The translations under genes were made by a program, and so were the position numbers. 64,000 nt of DNA from Gari tellinella (lineage: Eukaryota; Mollusca; Bivalvia; Cardiida; Psammobiidae), in NCBI GenBank assembly GCA_922989275.2, contig OV277861.1:48647623-48711622 (forward strand). Direction: 5' to 3'. Under the pieces are notes generated by a model. It saw only the letters and a list, made by a program, of their open reading frames with translations, searched no databases and was not told where the DNA came from. This document shows positions 52,517 to 62,849 of the stretch, one piece after another; the first letter of the stretch is position 1, and each line of letters opens with the position of its first letter.

Positions 52517-52735
52517 TTAACCCTTTCCCTTATAGAAGCGACTTTTAGCACACTTGAATTTTATTCATCCGCTGAAGAAAATAGTTCCAATAAATACCGT
52601 AACGAATATGTGTTATATTTAATACATTCCTTATTCTAGCAGGTAATAGCTTAAAGCATTCTGATTTACTTTCAACCTGCTTTAAGTAGTCACCAATTTT
52701 GAAAACTAGAAACAGGCTATGGGGTAAAGGGTTAA
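52517..52735. repeat. Family D MITE with half the hairpin
   Basis: TTAACCCTTTCCCTTATAGA … GGGGTAAAGGGTTAA, TTAA at both ends. Only one arm (ATTCTGATTTACTTTCAACC) of the hairpin remains. Confidence 0.8.
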
Positions 52736-53117
52736 ACTCAAGCGACAAGTATTTGCGACATTTAGAAACAGTTTTCAAAGGTGCCCTTGTCCTATGCAAA
52801 TAATGAAGACTTTGTCAGAATACTACAGAAGGATCGTTCTGAGCAGAATAAGTACTGTTTGCAATTTCGAAATATACTATAAACAAGTAAATGTTCGGAA
52901 ATCGACAAAACTTATATCTACCTAAAACATTGGAACTGATTTTTGACGTTTCCGGATTGAATGGGTTTAGCATTCCTCTGTTTTGTAGGATCTCCAACGT
53001 GCCCTTTTCAGAAAAACAGAAAAAAGGGACTAGGGGCTGTTTGATTGCCATTTATTTTTTGTTTGGAAACACGACTAAGACTTTCTTTTACATGCGCCTA
53101 ACAGGAGACGAGTTTTA
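52736..53117. other. Spacer, nothing supported
   Basis: Overlapping frames on both strands (52815-53121) lack domain signatures. Confidence 0.45.
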
Positions 53118-53364
53118 TTAACCCTTTCACCGCCAGAATCGCCTGAAGTCGAATTTGCAAACAGTTTTGATCCTGATCAGACACCGCGTTATGCGGCGTC
53201 TGATCAGGATCAAAACTGTTTGACACCCGTTTCGATATTTCTTATGTCATACTCTCTTAATTCTAACTTTGAAATGATATTGCAGACAAAAATATTAAAG
53301 CAGACGACACAAAAACGGTGTAGGGGTAAAATTCTCAAAAATAATTTGGCTGTGAAAGGGTTAA
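53118..53364. repeat. Family E MITE, best preserved copy
   Basis: TTAACCCTTTCACCGCCAGA … GGCTGTGAAAGGGTTAA. Core GCAAACAGTTTTGATCCTGA … TCAGGATCAAAACTGTTTG around AGACACCGCGTTATGCGGCGTCT. Tail TTAAAGCAGACGACACAAAAACGGTG. Useful as the family reference. Confidence 0.9.
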
Positions 53365-53582
53365 AAAACAAGCAAATAATACATGTACTAGGGCTGTCCC
53401 AAAACATCGTAGACTTTAGTAATAAAATTGTTATTTAAAACAGCAGAGACAAACGCTCGTCATGGTTTATACACATAGGGATTAGGTAAGCCTGTGTGAA
53501 TTTTTAACGTACTATCTTAAAAACTGGCTAGCACAGAGTAGTTTGAAACACACTACTCGTGCAACCCCGGCGCACACTATGT

Positions 53583-53695
53583 ATAGGTTAGACCATGGTT
53601 GCAAGCGAATAAACGATATAGTTCGAGGGGGCGTAGCCCCCGAGAACTATGTCGTTTATTCGCTTGCAACCATGGCCTAACCTATTTAGCACTGG
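53583..53695. repeat. Hairpin element K8
   Basis: ATAGGTTAGACCATGGTTGC … GCAACCATGGCCTAACCTAT, arms of about 50 bp with two mismatches; tip GGGGGCGTAGCCCCCG. Confidence 0.9.
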
Positions 53696-53699
53696 CTTG

Positions 53700-54125
53700 G
53701 GCTCGAGGAAAACAAGAAAACCATTCGTTTCTCATTTCTGTTTTAGACGAAAAAGTCATTTTGTTTGTAATATTTTACTAAAATTGAAAGGTTATTTCAA
53801 ATGATAAGTTTGAGACATTAAGCATGCTTTAACACCAACATAAATAACGCTTATTGAAGCTCTATATGTAAGCACAATTCATCAGTAATTGTTTTTAAAG
53901 TCTAGGTCTCACTGTACATAATAAAACGTCATGAAGCGTGTGCAGTTCACCTCTGACCTCAGCTGTTTTTAGAATCGTGACGTCAAATTGCCTTGAGATG
54001 ACGAAAGCGAGGAATAAGTGAACAGTTTGTTAGTTATTCCATGGTTTGTTGAAATAAACGATATATTCACAGGTTTTTGAGGCATCTGATTAGCCGAGAG
54101 CTCCAAGCCATGTGCTAAAGTTACG
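53700..54125. other. Spacer, nothing recognised
   Basis: No motif I can support. Confidence 0.45.
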
Positions 54126-54126
54126 T

Positions 54127-54330
54127 AATGACGTTATCGACGTCAACATTACTCCTTTTCAAAATATTCGCCGTGATGATTGATGCATTCGCTGTGGCAC
54201 ATAACCAACTTGTCATATAGACTTCGAGCTACTGAAGACCCCCTCCCCCATGTGGGGACTTTTGACCACCATCCTTTTCTGAAACCTCATGGTCTTCTGA
54301 GTACATTCTGATTTTCTGCCCTTTGTACGT
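54127..54330 (-). pseudogene. Possible mariner-type transposase C-terminus
   Basis: On the minus strand, one frame reads SLYDKLVMCHSECINHHGEYFEKE, resembling the last residues of mariner-like transposases (…RW-KCI…GDYFEK). Only about 24 codons match, with stops upstream. Weak, but the end motif is characteristic. Confidence 0.3.
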
Positions 54331-55310
54331 TGGGGCTTTATCCGATCAGAGCAAATTGAAATTACCTCCCCTTTGTGAAAATTAAATTCTGATAGATTAT
54401 GTATTGATGACTTCTTTTAGTTGCAAAATAGCTGGTCTTCACAAATATCACCATTGTTTTTATCGATACACACTATTCATCACAAGAATCGATCTAAACG
54501 AGTGTTTTCCATACTTTTTTACTGAATTATCTCCCCTTGAAAATATCAAATACCATAAACATTAGCTAATTCATAGTTTTATTACATTTAAAGCTTATTT
54601 GAAAACCTAGTTTTTCTTTAAATTATGATAAAATATTCAACTGGGTATAGTGAGGGTGTTTTCTAGCATACATTAAATATATTTTCGCGGAAAATATCGT
54701 CTTAAATTATGAAATAACAAAAATACCGACAAAGACTTACATACTGTGAATAACAGTAAGACATAAAATGAGGATAATTAGGCAGTCATGGATCATGGAA
54801 ACTGATTACCATAGAACATCATGATGATGGGTGTGTGCACAAGTTATTAGGGTATAACGATTCTAATTTGGGTCTACCGATATACAGAGTTTTCCTAATT
54901 TCTGTCATGAGTGAACTCCCCTGATAACTGTTGAGTAGCTTTCGGTTTAAGATCAGGCAATATTGACTGTGTAACGACTTAGAAATGAATATTGAAGTCG
55001 GTTTAAAATACTGTTGCACAGTAAAATGTTCACCTCTGGCATTGCATGCATTTACCTATCTTTAAACTAAAACTGAAAAAAATACTGATTTAATTCACAC
55101 TTGAGCAATGTGATGTTTTATACTTTAAACGTAAAACGTACTTTCAGATACAGTTGAATTTATTCTAGTTACCATTTCCAAAGGGATTGTGAGCGTAATA
55201 AAGATTAAAAGAAAGGGAATAATAAAGTTGCATGTGGATTCTTCTTTTCTTTCTGCTTTACGTATGTCCTAAATAAAGCAGTCAATGTCTTAAGCGATCT
55301 GTTTTAGTGA
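54331..55310. other. AT-rich stretch without supported feature
   Basis: I see no conserved coding or repeat structure here. Confidence 0.45.
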
Positions 55311-55314
55311 CTGC

Positions 55315-55485
55315 TTAACGCTTTGCCTGCTGATTGCGACTAGATGGGAGCCGCGTAACACGGCGTATGATCTGGATCCAGACTGTTTGACACTCATCTT
55401 TATGTTTATGTACTTAAAAATGTACAAACCAAAATTTCACAACTTTTGCAGACCACAATTTCGAAGCAAACGATATCACCGCAAG
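55315..55485. repeat. Family E MITE, eroded
   Basis: GGGAGCCGCGTAACACGGCGTATGATCTGGATCCAGACTGTTTGACACTC, then GCAGACCACAATTTCGAAGCAAACGATATC. Left core arm mostly lost. Confidence 0.6.
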
Positions 55486-55714
55486 ATAAGAGCCAATATG
55501 GGTTATATTGTAATATTATATTTCTTTAATTCTAGTTCATTACACAACTGTTCATTGTGTAAGGCGATTTAAAAATGATGTGAAGTTGGCTACTTTTACT
55601 TAATATTATTATATTAATGAATTAAATGAAAATAATGGATGTTCACTTAAGAATAAAATGATCAAGTAAATAGTGTGCTAAATGACAAACTATGTATCTG
55701 GATCAAATCCGTTT

Positions 55715-56380
55715 GTAACTGCAAGGAGGCATTCGCCTTGAGACCAAGCTGTCAGTGTACCGAGCAGTGGTTCTTACCACCTTTCTGTATGCCAGTGAAA
55801 CATGGACAGTTTATGCGTGTTATGCCAGACAACTCAACCACTTCCACAGAAGCACTCTTCGCAAGCTTCTTGGTATTAGATGGCAAGACAAGGTTCCTGA
55901 CACTGAAGTTCTCAAAAGAGCAAAACTCCCAACTGTACATATGCTCCTTCAACAGTCACAGATGCGCTGGACAGGTAACGTGTGTCGCATGTCAGATGAG
56001 CGACTCCGTAAGCAGCTCTTATACGGAGAGCTCTCCACTGGTAAAAGGAATGTTGGCAGCCAGAAAATAACGGTTCAAAGACTGCATGAAGGCTTCGCTT
56101 CGCAAGATGGACCTTCACACATACACTTGGGAAGACCTGGCTCAGAACCGCCCTGTATGGAGATCAGATGTGAGGAAAGGCTTGGTTGAAGCAGAGACAA
56201 GTAGGTTAGAGCATGCCAGGAAGAAACGTATGGACCGGAAGGCTCGAGAAGCCAGTACCTGAACAACACCACCCGACAACGTGTGTATCTACTGTGGACG
56301 TACCTTTGGTGACAGGATAGGCCTTATTAGCCACATACGCAATCATCCCAGAAAACAACTTGAAGGTGCGGTCATGTTCG
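55715..56380 (+). pseudogene. LINE RT tail and C2H2 finger, frameshifted
   Basis: About 215 residues over three frames. The first block (55715-56060) is the post-catalytic RT/thumb region; the last block carries a C-terminal C-x2-C-x12-H-x3-H finger equivalent to the finger ending the 40-kb LINE (CGTCGRLC…HMRIH), with a different sequence inside. This conserved architecture links the 24-kb, 40-kb and 55-kb LINEs as one clade or close relatives. No catalytic palm, so inactive. Confidence 0.85.
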
Positions 56381-56440
56381 CATGGCGATGGACGAACAGC
56401 ACATGTCTGCCATATCACATTACAAAGGAACGTGACATTA
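55715..56440 (+). mobile_element. LINE 3' fragment (same group as the 40-kb LINE)
   Basis: 5'-truncated. Reads GIRLETKLSVYRAVVLTTFLYASETWTV, LRKLLGIRWQDKVPDTEVLK, QMRWTGNVCRMSDERLRKQL, parallel to the 40-kb LINE tail, then frameshifts near 56060 and 56140 to RPVWRSDVRKGLVEAE and a C2H2 finger (CIYCGRTF…GLISHIRNH, 56284-56343). 3' end around 56440, no clear tail. Confidence 0.85.
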
Positions 56441-56505
56441 CGTAACCCAACACAGCAGTCCTACATAGCAAGACATAAGCGCCATTAACACTCCGAGCAT
56501 GATGT

Positions 56506-57535
56506 GAGCCCCGTTCTCACTGTCCCAGATTTGGTGATCGGAGAGTCCCGGTTTAGCAAACCGGCAGTCGCCGGGAGTCACCAGGATGTCAACCTTGGCG
56601 ACGCCCAGGACGATCTGGGATCGACCGTGTTCATCTGGCTGCCACCGGCTAACAGCCCCCGGATGCTTTAAAATGTTTAATACAACCGGGGGTCACCGGG
56701 AGTCACCAGAACCGGCTTATTCCTGGGAACACCGGTGCAACGCAGGGAAATGCCGGAGCAACGCCATTACCGGCACATCCGTGGCAGGTCCGTGAACAAC
56801 CAATGTTAGAGGCATAGAAATTGATTTCTTTTTTTTAACAAAAATGCAATTTTCTGCATTTCATTTTAGAGTTTGCATTTCGTCAGCGTTTAAATAGGAA
56901 ATAATATCATCTTCTCTATTGTATAGAGTAAATATAATACATAAAACGAAGTTACTCTTTCTAAATGGCTTCATGCTTAAATTTTTATGTACACTTCAAA
57001 CAGTATGGAGCCAGATCAGACACCAGGCAAACTGTTTGCCACTCAAATTAAAATGAAGTTTGAACAGTCTACAACATTATAGTGTTCTACTTTATTGTAT
57101 TACGTTTGCATTTCATCTCATTTACCCTGAGAGACAAAAGAGAACTGATGCTTTTTCATGTTCGCCCCGGTTTAAGTCCTTTCCGGCGAACACCGGGTAA
57201 CGTCGGTACGTCACCTTTGAACAACCGGGGTATGACGGGACGTCACCAGTGGTCACCGGGATACCACCAGCGATGACCGGGTTACACCGTGTTATACCGG
57301 GATTAACCGGGAACAGGCCGGCTCTACACCGTAATTACACCGGGCCAAACTGGGAACTAACCGGGATAGTCAGGAGAGATCCGGCTTCATAGCCGGTTGT
57401 CCACCGGGGGAGATACCGGGAATATGAGAACGCAATACACATGTATATTTTTTTTTATGAAAAACGTCCCAGTTCACCCCGGTTCACCGGCTATCTTTTA
57501 CCGGGACCTACACCGTGACAGTGATAACGGTGCTT
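56506..57535. mobile_element. 1-kb TIR element with CCGGG-rich ends
   Basis: TIR: left GAGCCCCGTTCTCACTGTC, right inverse GACAGTGATAACGGTGCTT (16 of 19 match). The ends are packed with CCGGG/CACCGGG motifs (56540-56795; 57165-57530). The middle (56866-57105) holds eroded family B sequence (TTTGCATTTCGTCAGCGTTTAAATAGG; CAGTATGGAGCCAGATCAGACACCAGG). No coding. Its build resembles the Harbinger element at 25.6 kb and the 7-kb element. Confidence 0.7.
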
Positions 57536-57742
57536 AACTTCTTTTACAAGCCGATTAATGATGAAATGCATATCTGGGTACTGTTATCCACATGATAGAT
57601 CTACTGCCATAATGAAAACACAAATCTACTTGCGTTACTTGAACATGAGTTTTTGACTACTGTATCCGCATTATGTTTTTGATACAGATCACAATAATAA
57701 ATAAATAAATAAGTAAATAAATTAAGATAAAAAAGATCAGAA

Positions 57743-58010
57743 GGAGTTGTTATGGGTAGCGAAAATTAAGACTTGGCTTACATTTGCAAACAGCTTGAAT
57801 CAAGATCAGACGCCGCTAGGCATTATATTTATTCTATCAAAATGTCCACTTATATGTAACTTTGAGAAAAACAGCAGACAACAATTTTAAGCAGATGATA
57901 TTGCAGCAGTAAAAGCGTAAGACATAATTGTCCTGTTTAGGGATCTGTGGCAAGGGTCGTTGTAAGGAGGGGCTCGTTGTTGGGAGGGACGTTGTAAGGA
58001 GGGAACACCG
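57743..58010. repeat. Family F MITE (left end lost)
   Basis: TTGCAAACAGCTTGAATCAAGATCAGACGCCGC … ACAGCAGACAACAATTTTAAGCAGATGATATTGCAGC … GTCGTTGTAAGGAGGGGCTCGTTG. Right core arm missing. Confidence 0.7.
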
Positions 58011-58021
58011 TTGCTGATTTG

Positions 58022-58332
58022 GGCGCTATCTGTTTTACTGTCACATTGCTTTAAGCAGTCGTCTGTCTTTTATACAAGCGATTAGCCTACTTTTTAGTGG
58101 TCGTAATAGAAAGGTTTTACTGTACAGTAGAACTTCTCTATTACGACCACTAAAAAAAAGAAGGACAATTGTCTGTATAAAATACAGGTGACAGATTAAA
58201 GCAATATGAAAGTGAAACAGAAATCTCCTATAGGAGCTTTCTGTTTCACTTTCACATTGCTTTAAGCAGTCACCTGTCTTAAACTACTAATATTTGACAC
58301 AATTTGGTGGTCGTAAAAGAGAGGTTTTACTG
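58022..58332. repeat. Two family C MITEs head to tail sharing one TA
   Basis: 58022-58122 is the right half of one copy (GCTATCTGTTTTACTGTCAC…GGTTTTACTG). TA at 58123-58124. A complete second copy is at 58125-58332 (CAGTAGAACTTCTCTATTAC … AGAGGTTTTACTG TA) with a hairpin centred on CTCCTATAGGAG. Confidence 0.85.
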
Positions 58333-58810
58333 TATTATGTAATTTGCTGTATAGCTGTATAGTGCAGTTCAGTGCTGCGTCAAGCATAGTCAGTTTCATA
58401 GTTTCAACTGGACATGTGTTTCGTCTACTTTTATCAATTTTTTATATCATTTAGAGTGTTAGTGTAGTTTAATTTAGAGCGTTATATGATATATTTATTA
58501 ACAACATTGAAATGCGTGTAAAATAACGGCGTCTGATCAGGATCCAAAATGATTGCAAATGTTAGTGTAAGCATATTTTTTTTTATCTATTTAGGTTGTA
58601 ATGATTGCGTCCAATGCGATCAATGACTGGTAATACTTGTAACTTTGAATCTATATATTTTCGATTATCTACGAGTAAAAATTCCAAACTGAGAGTGTTT
58701 TTAATTTTTATTTCAAGTTAAAGTAGAGCATAGATACAGATATGCAGTTGGTGTTAGAAATTTGCGAAACCAGCAATTTATAGCTGTTCAAAGACAATAA
58801 GATGATTAAC
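58333..58810. other. Spacer with a half core
   Basis: 58526-58560 GGCGTCTGATCAGGATCCAAAATGATTGC is an isolated right arm of the core palindrome. No gene. Confidence 0.5.
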
Positions 58811-58812
58811 TA

Positions 58813-59005
58813 CAGTCGAACTTTCATATCTCGAACTCGCTTAACTCGGATATCCGATATTTGGAAACATGAATTTGCCTTATTTCAAGCTCGGCTTAGA
58901 TGAACATACCCATGTTTCAAAATTAAAACGCGGCTGAGCCGCGTTTTAACTTTGAAATATGGGTATGTTCGACATAACCGAGTTCGAGATATCGAAGTTC
59001 GACTG
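58813..59005. repeat. Family A MITE, copy 3
   Basis: TA-flanked CAGTCGAACTTTCATATCTC … GAGATATCGAAGTTCGACTG. Inner palindrome AAAACGCGGCTGAGCCGCGTTTT is perfect; copy 2 has AAAACGTGGCTGAGCCACGTTTT, a paired change. Confidence 0.9.
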
Positions 59006-59410
59006 TACATACAATACGGTATTAGCCGGTATAACAGGCTCTAGTACTGTCATTGGAAGCGTGATTTCGTGACAACGAATAGTAAATGGATAATAGAACT
59101 CCCGGATTCTGAAAACTGTGCAGAATCTCACCTGAGGTTATGAGGAGTTTTCATTGAGTCTGAAATAGTTGGTGACTGGTCTCCAATGCTTGTCCTTTTT
59201 TGTAATATATGGAAGAAACCAACCTATAAATAGTCATAAACAGACAAGTAGTATCTAGAAATTAAAATTCGTTTCATTGATTTCAGACAAACCCCTTTCA
59301 ACACCATGGCTCTGTTTAAAATATACTCATTATATTTACAAATTGTGTAGACCCATATATCAAGATCGAAAGTAATGACATATTTCTGATGACATTAAAT
59401 CAATAAATAA
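59006..59410. other. Spacer, nothing recognised
   Basis: No supported feature. Confidence 0.45.
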
Positions 59411-59697
59411 GTGACGCCATTGTACGGCAAATTGTCACGCAAATAAGTTCGATATAAACTTGGGGCTCCACACGGGATATAATAATGTACTTTCGCTTTC
59501 AATTGTCGAACAATTTCGTTTAAAAAGTGGCTTAAAACATAAATAAATAGCAAAACTATATTTTTTCAGTTTAAAATTGAATTTAATCTATTTCGTGAAC
59601 ATCAGACTGTTATATTTTCATTCGTGGCTTCGCCACTCGTGAAAATATAACGTCTGATGTTCACTCAATGGATAACATTTTGATCTTATCCTCTTCA
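59411..59697. repeat. Hairpin element K7 with shared flank
   Basis: Same unit as 51586-51880: flank CACACGGGATATAATAATGTAC…TTTCGTTTAAAAAGTGGC, then a hairpin with tip GTGGCTTCGCCACTCG. The far right arm is shorter (stops at ATTTTGATCTTATCC). Confidence 0.85.
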
Positions 59698-59714
59698 TCT
59701 TGTTAAGTGTGACT

Positions 59715-59960
59715 TTGCTAACATTGCAAGCATTATGGACCATGATCAGACGCCACGGTACGTTACGTCTGATCTGAATTCAAATTATTTGGCACTTATA
59801 TTAAACATTTCTTCAGTTGAAAACATTAAAAACTAATTTTTAGGTTATTTTTTCGCCGAGGACAAATTGACATGGTATGGGATAAAGCTGTATAAATCTC
59901 AAATTGGTAAAATTTGCAGATGACAATTTCAAAGTAGCTGATATTTCGACAGCAGAACGA
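59715..59960. repeat. Family E MITE, diverged
   Basis: AAGCATTATGGACCATGATCAGACGCC … ACGTCTGATCTGAATTCAAATTATTTGGCAC, then GCAGATGACAATTTCAAAGTAGCTGATA. Ends unclear. Confidence 0.55.
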
Positions 59961-59966
59961 ATAAAA

Positions 59967-60308
59967 TGGAGAATAGGATCTGTCATGGATCGATATTTAA
60001 GACAAGCTGATCTCAAACGAGTCTTAAATTGAAATGTTATTAAGCGAGCCTTGTCGAGCTTAATAACTTCTCTATTCTAGACGAGTTTGAGATCAACTTG
60101 TCTTAAACATCGATGAGTGACAGATTCTTTTTCTCACATAACAAACGATTTTCAGCTTTTTTTAAGCAATATGCATTTTTGGGAACAACGGTGACGTCAA
60201 AACGCCTTCATAAATAGTGACGTTAAAATGACGTCATTAATTTGATCTCACACATGTTAGAGACAAGGATATTCGTGATCGTTGTTCGCTATAGAAAACA
60301 GGGGTAGT
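59967..60308. repeat. Family H repeat, copy 3
   Basis: GGATCTGTCATGGATCGATATTTAAGAC, inner palindrome GTTATTAAGCGAGCC / GAGCTTAATAAC, AAATGACGTCATTAATTTGATCTCACACATG, end CAGGGGTAGTT. Directly abuts the LINE that follows. Confidence 0.8.
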
Positions 60309-60867
60309 TATGTGAGAAATTTTTTTTTTTAGATAATAATGTTAATGATGCATGTAAAATATTTACTGATAATTGTATCCATTTTGTTGAAACTTGTGTG
60401 CCGTCAAAAACCATTTTTATTCGAAGAGATGACAAACTATGGTTCGACTCTACATTGAGATGTTTTAGTAGGAAAAGAGATAGACAAAAACGTATTGCTT
60501 TAAAATCAGGTCAATTTAACGACTGGAATAACTATAAAAAAACTACGTAATAAAGTAAATAATCTAAAAAAGCATGCTATAGACTTTTTTCGGAAATCTT
60601 GAATCTTCTCTATGTAATTTGCAAAATAACGATAAAAACGGATTCTGGAAAACAATACGATATTTTGTAAAGAAAAAAAATTCTTCTGCCAGCATTCCCC
60701 CATTATGTACAGTGACTTGTTCTGGCGACTCATACCTTCATACATCTGACGAAGAAACGGCTGAAGCTTTAAACCAATATTTTTCTACTATCTCTTCCAT
60801 TGATGACATTAATGCCAGACTCCCTGAATTAATAAGTAAAACAACGGAAAGTTTAAGCGATGTTTAA

Positions 60868-62849
60868 GCGACCTATTATTTGTTATAAGTATAATAAATC
60901 TGTTAGAGGGTTAATTTTTAACTACAATAAAATTGTTTCTGATCTTAAAATTCTCGAAAACACACCAGATACATGAGACTGTACCTCTTCTAAATTCTGT
61001 TACGCTCCAGTGGGTCATATAATAACTGGCAATTTTGATATCATTAAAGATAAACGCATTAGAGCGCTTTTGAGTAAGGGACCTAAATTTAGATTACCTG
61101 CCTTAATTGATTTCGATACTTGTCGCAATCATATTTCTGAAGCTTTGAATAAGTATAGTACCAACTGGTGCCGCAGAGAACATGCTGAAAATGACGCTCT
61201 TACAAAATGGAAATAATTAATTTTTGATATTATCGATACCCGAATTTCGTTCTATTTATCCAATAACCATCTTTTACCACCTAAACCTAAATTTAACATT
61301 CGTCACTTAAAGAAGGGCATACAAGACTTTCATTCCAAATATGTACTCGTTCCTGCAGACAAAGCATCCAATAATGTGATAATTGTATGACGATTACATT
61401 ATGTTGATACTTTAAACCAGGAACTTGTGAATACCAATTCCTATACAACGACTAATTTAACGGAGCATAATGTAGTATCTGATCATCTTGATACTTGTAA
61501 ACAATTAAAAGCTGACGTCAACATTACATGTCATAAACTTCCTACTATGTACTGGATACCAAAACTCCACAAAACACCATATAAGTCTCGTTTTATTGCT
61601 AATTCAAGTGCATGTACTACTACTAAGCTTTCCAAACTTTTGACATCGTCTTTAATTAAAATCAAAGAACATGTTCAAAGGTATTGTGACAAGACTTACG
61701 AAAATTCTGCTTTGGTCTATCAAAAACTCGAATGAAATTTTGACGAAGCTTGAACATAGAAAATACCAAGCTTGCAATATTAGTACGTATGACTTTTCAA
61801 CACTATATACTACCTTACCTCATAATTTAATAAAAGATAAACTTATACAACTTATTGAAAAGACTTTTGCCAGAGAAAGGAAACTATTTCTGGCGTGAAA
61901 TACTGATCGTGCATTTTTTACAAATGACACGGTTAAGCATTACACTATGTGGACTTGCACCGATGTCTGTAAATCACTATCATTTCTTCTGGATAATATT
62001 TATGTACGTTTTGGGAGTACCATATACCGCCAAGTAATTGGTATCCCTATGGGTACAAACTGTGCGCCCCTTGTCGCAGACCTATTTTTGTACTGTTATG
62101 AGAGGGACTTTATGCTAAGTCTAAAACCTGATACACAGGCAGATATGATCGAAGCCTTTAACAACACATCGCGCTATCTAGATGATATTTTTAATATAGA
62201 CAACCCATTTTTTGATACGTTGTTTCCTTTTATTTACCCGAAAGAATTACGCCTTAATAAAACAAACGAGTCAAATTTATCGGCACCATTTTTAGATTTG
62301 GATCTTTTAATAAATAACGGTATTGTTTCTTCTAAGATTTACGATAAACGAGATGATTTTGATTTTAGTATTGTAAACTATCCTCATCTAGATGGCGATG
62401 TTCCCCGTTCTACATCTTACGGGGTTTATATTTCACAACTTATTCGTTTTGCTAGGGCTTGTACCTCTGTTGAGGACTTCCACATTCGTAATAAAACTAT
62501 TACTGAAAAGCTTCTAAAACAGGGGTACAGATTTCATAAACTTCGTAAAACATTTTCTAAATTCTTTTATAGATATCTTCCTCTCATTAACAAGTATAAA
62601 TGTAACTTAAAGTCTTTTCTGCGGCAAGGTATTTCACATCCGGAGTTTTATGGTGATGTGATTTACAGACTTCGTAAGATTCTTGGACATATGCATTTTC
62701 AAAACCTATTTGTGAAACGTATTAGATTTTTCCTCAAAAAAGATTATGATCCAACTATATTGCTGCGCACTTCACGTTTGGTTATCGATCAATCTACAAT
62801 TGATAACTATGCTTTCCTCTTTGGTTGTGCGACGACAGACAGGGCTTAG
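60868..62849 (+). pseudogene. Reverse transcriptase (PMGTNCAPL type), about 660 residues, four lesions
   Basis: Frame 2 from 60868: PIICYKYNKSVRGLIFNYNK, KFCYAPVGHIITGNFDII, LSKGPKFRLPALIDFDTCR, KYVLVPADKASNNVIIV, MYWIPKLHKTPYKSRFIANSS. Then a frameshift within 61671-61735 to frame 0: YDFSTLYTTLPHNL, YRQVIGIPMGTNCAPLVADL, RYLDDIFNI (catalytic pair DD kept), KIYDKRDDFDFSIVNYPHLD, YGVYISQLIRFARACTS. In-frame stops near 60975 (TGA), 61214 (TAA), 61388 (TGA) and 61896 (TGA). Block order fits a complete RT with an N-terminal extension. All the palm motifs survive, so the decay is moderate. Confidence 0.8.
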
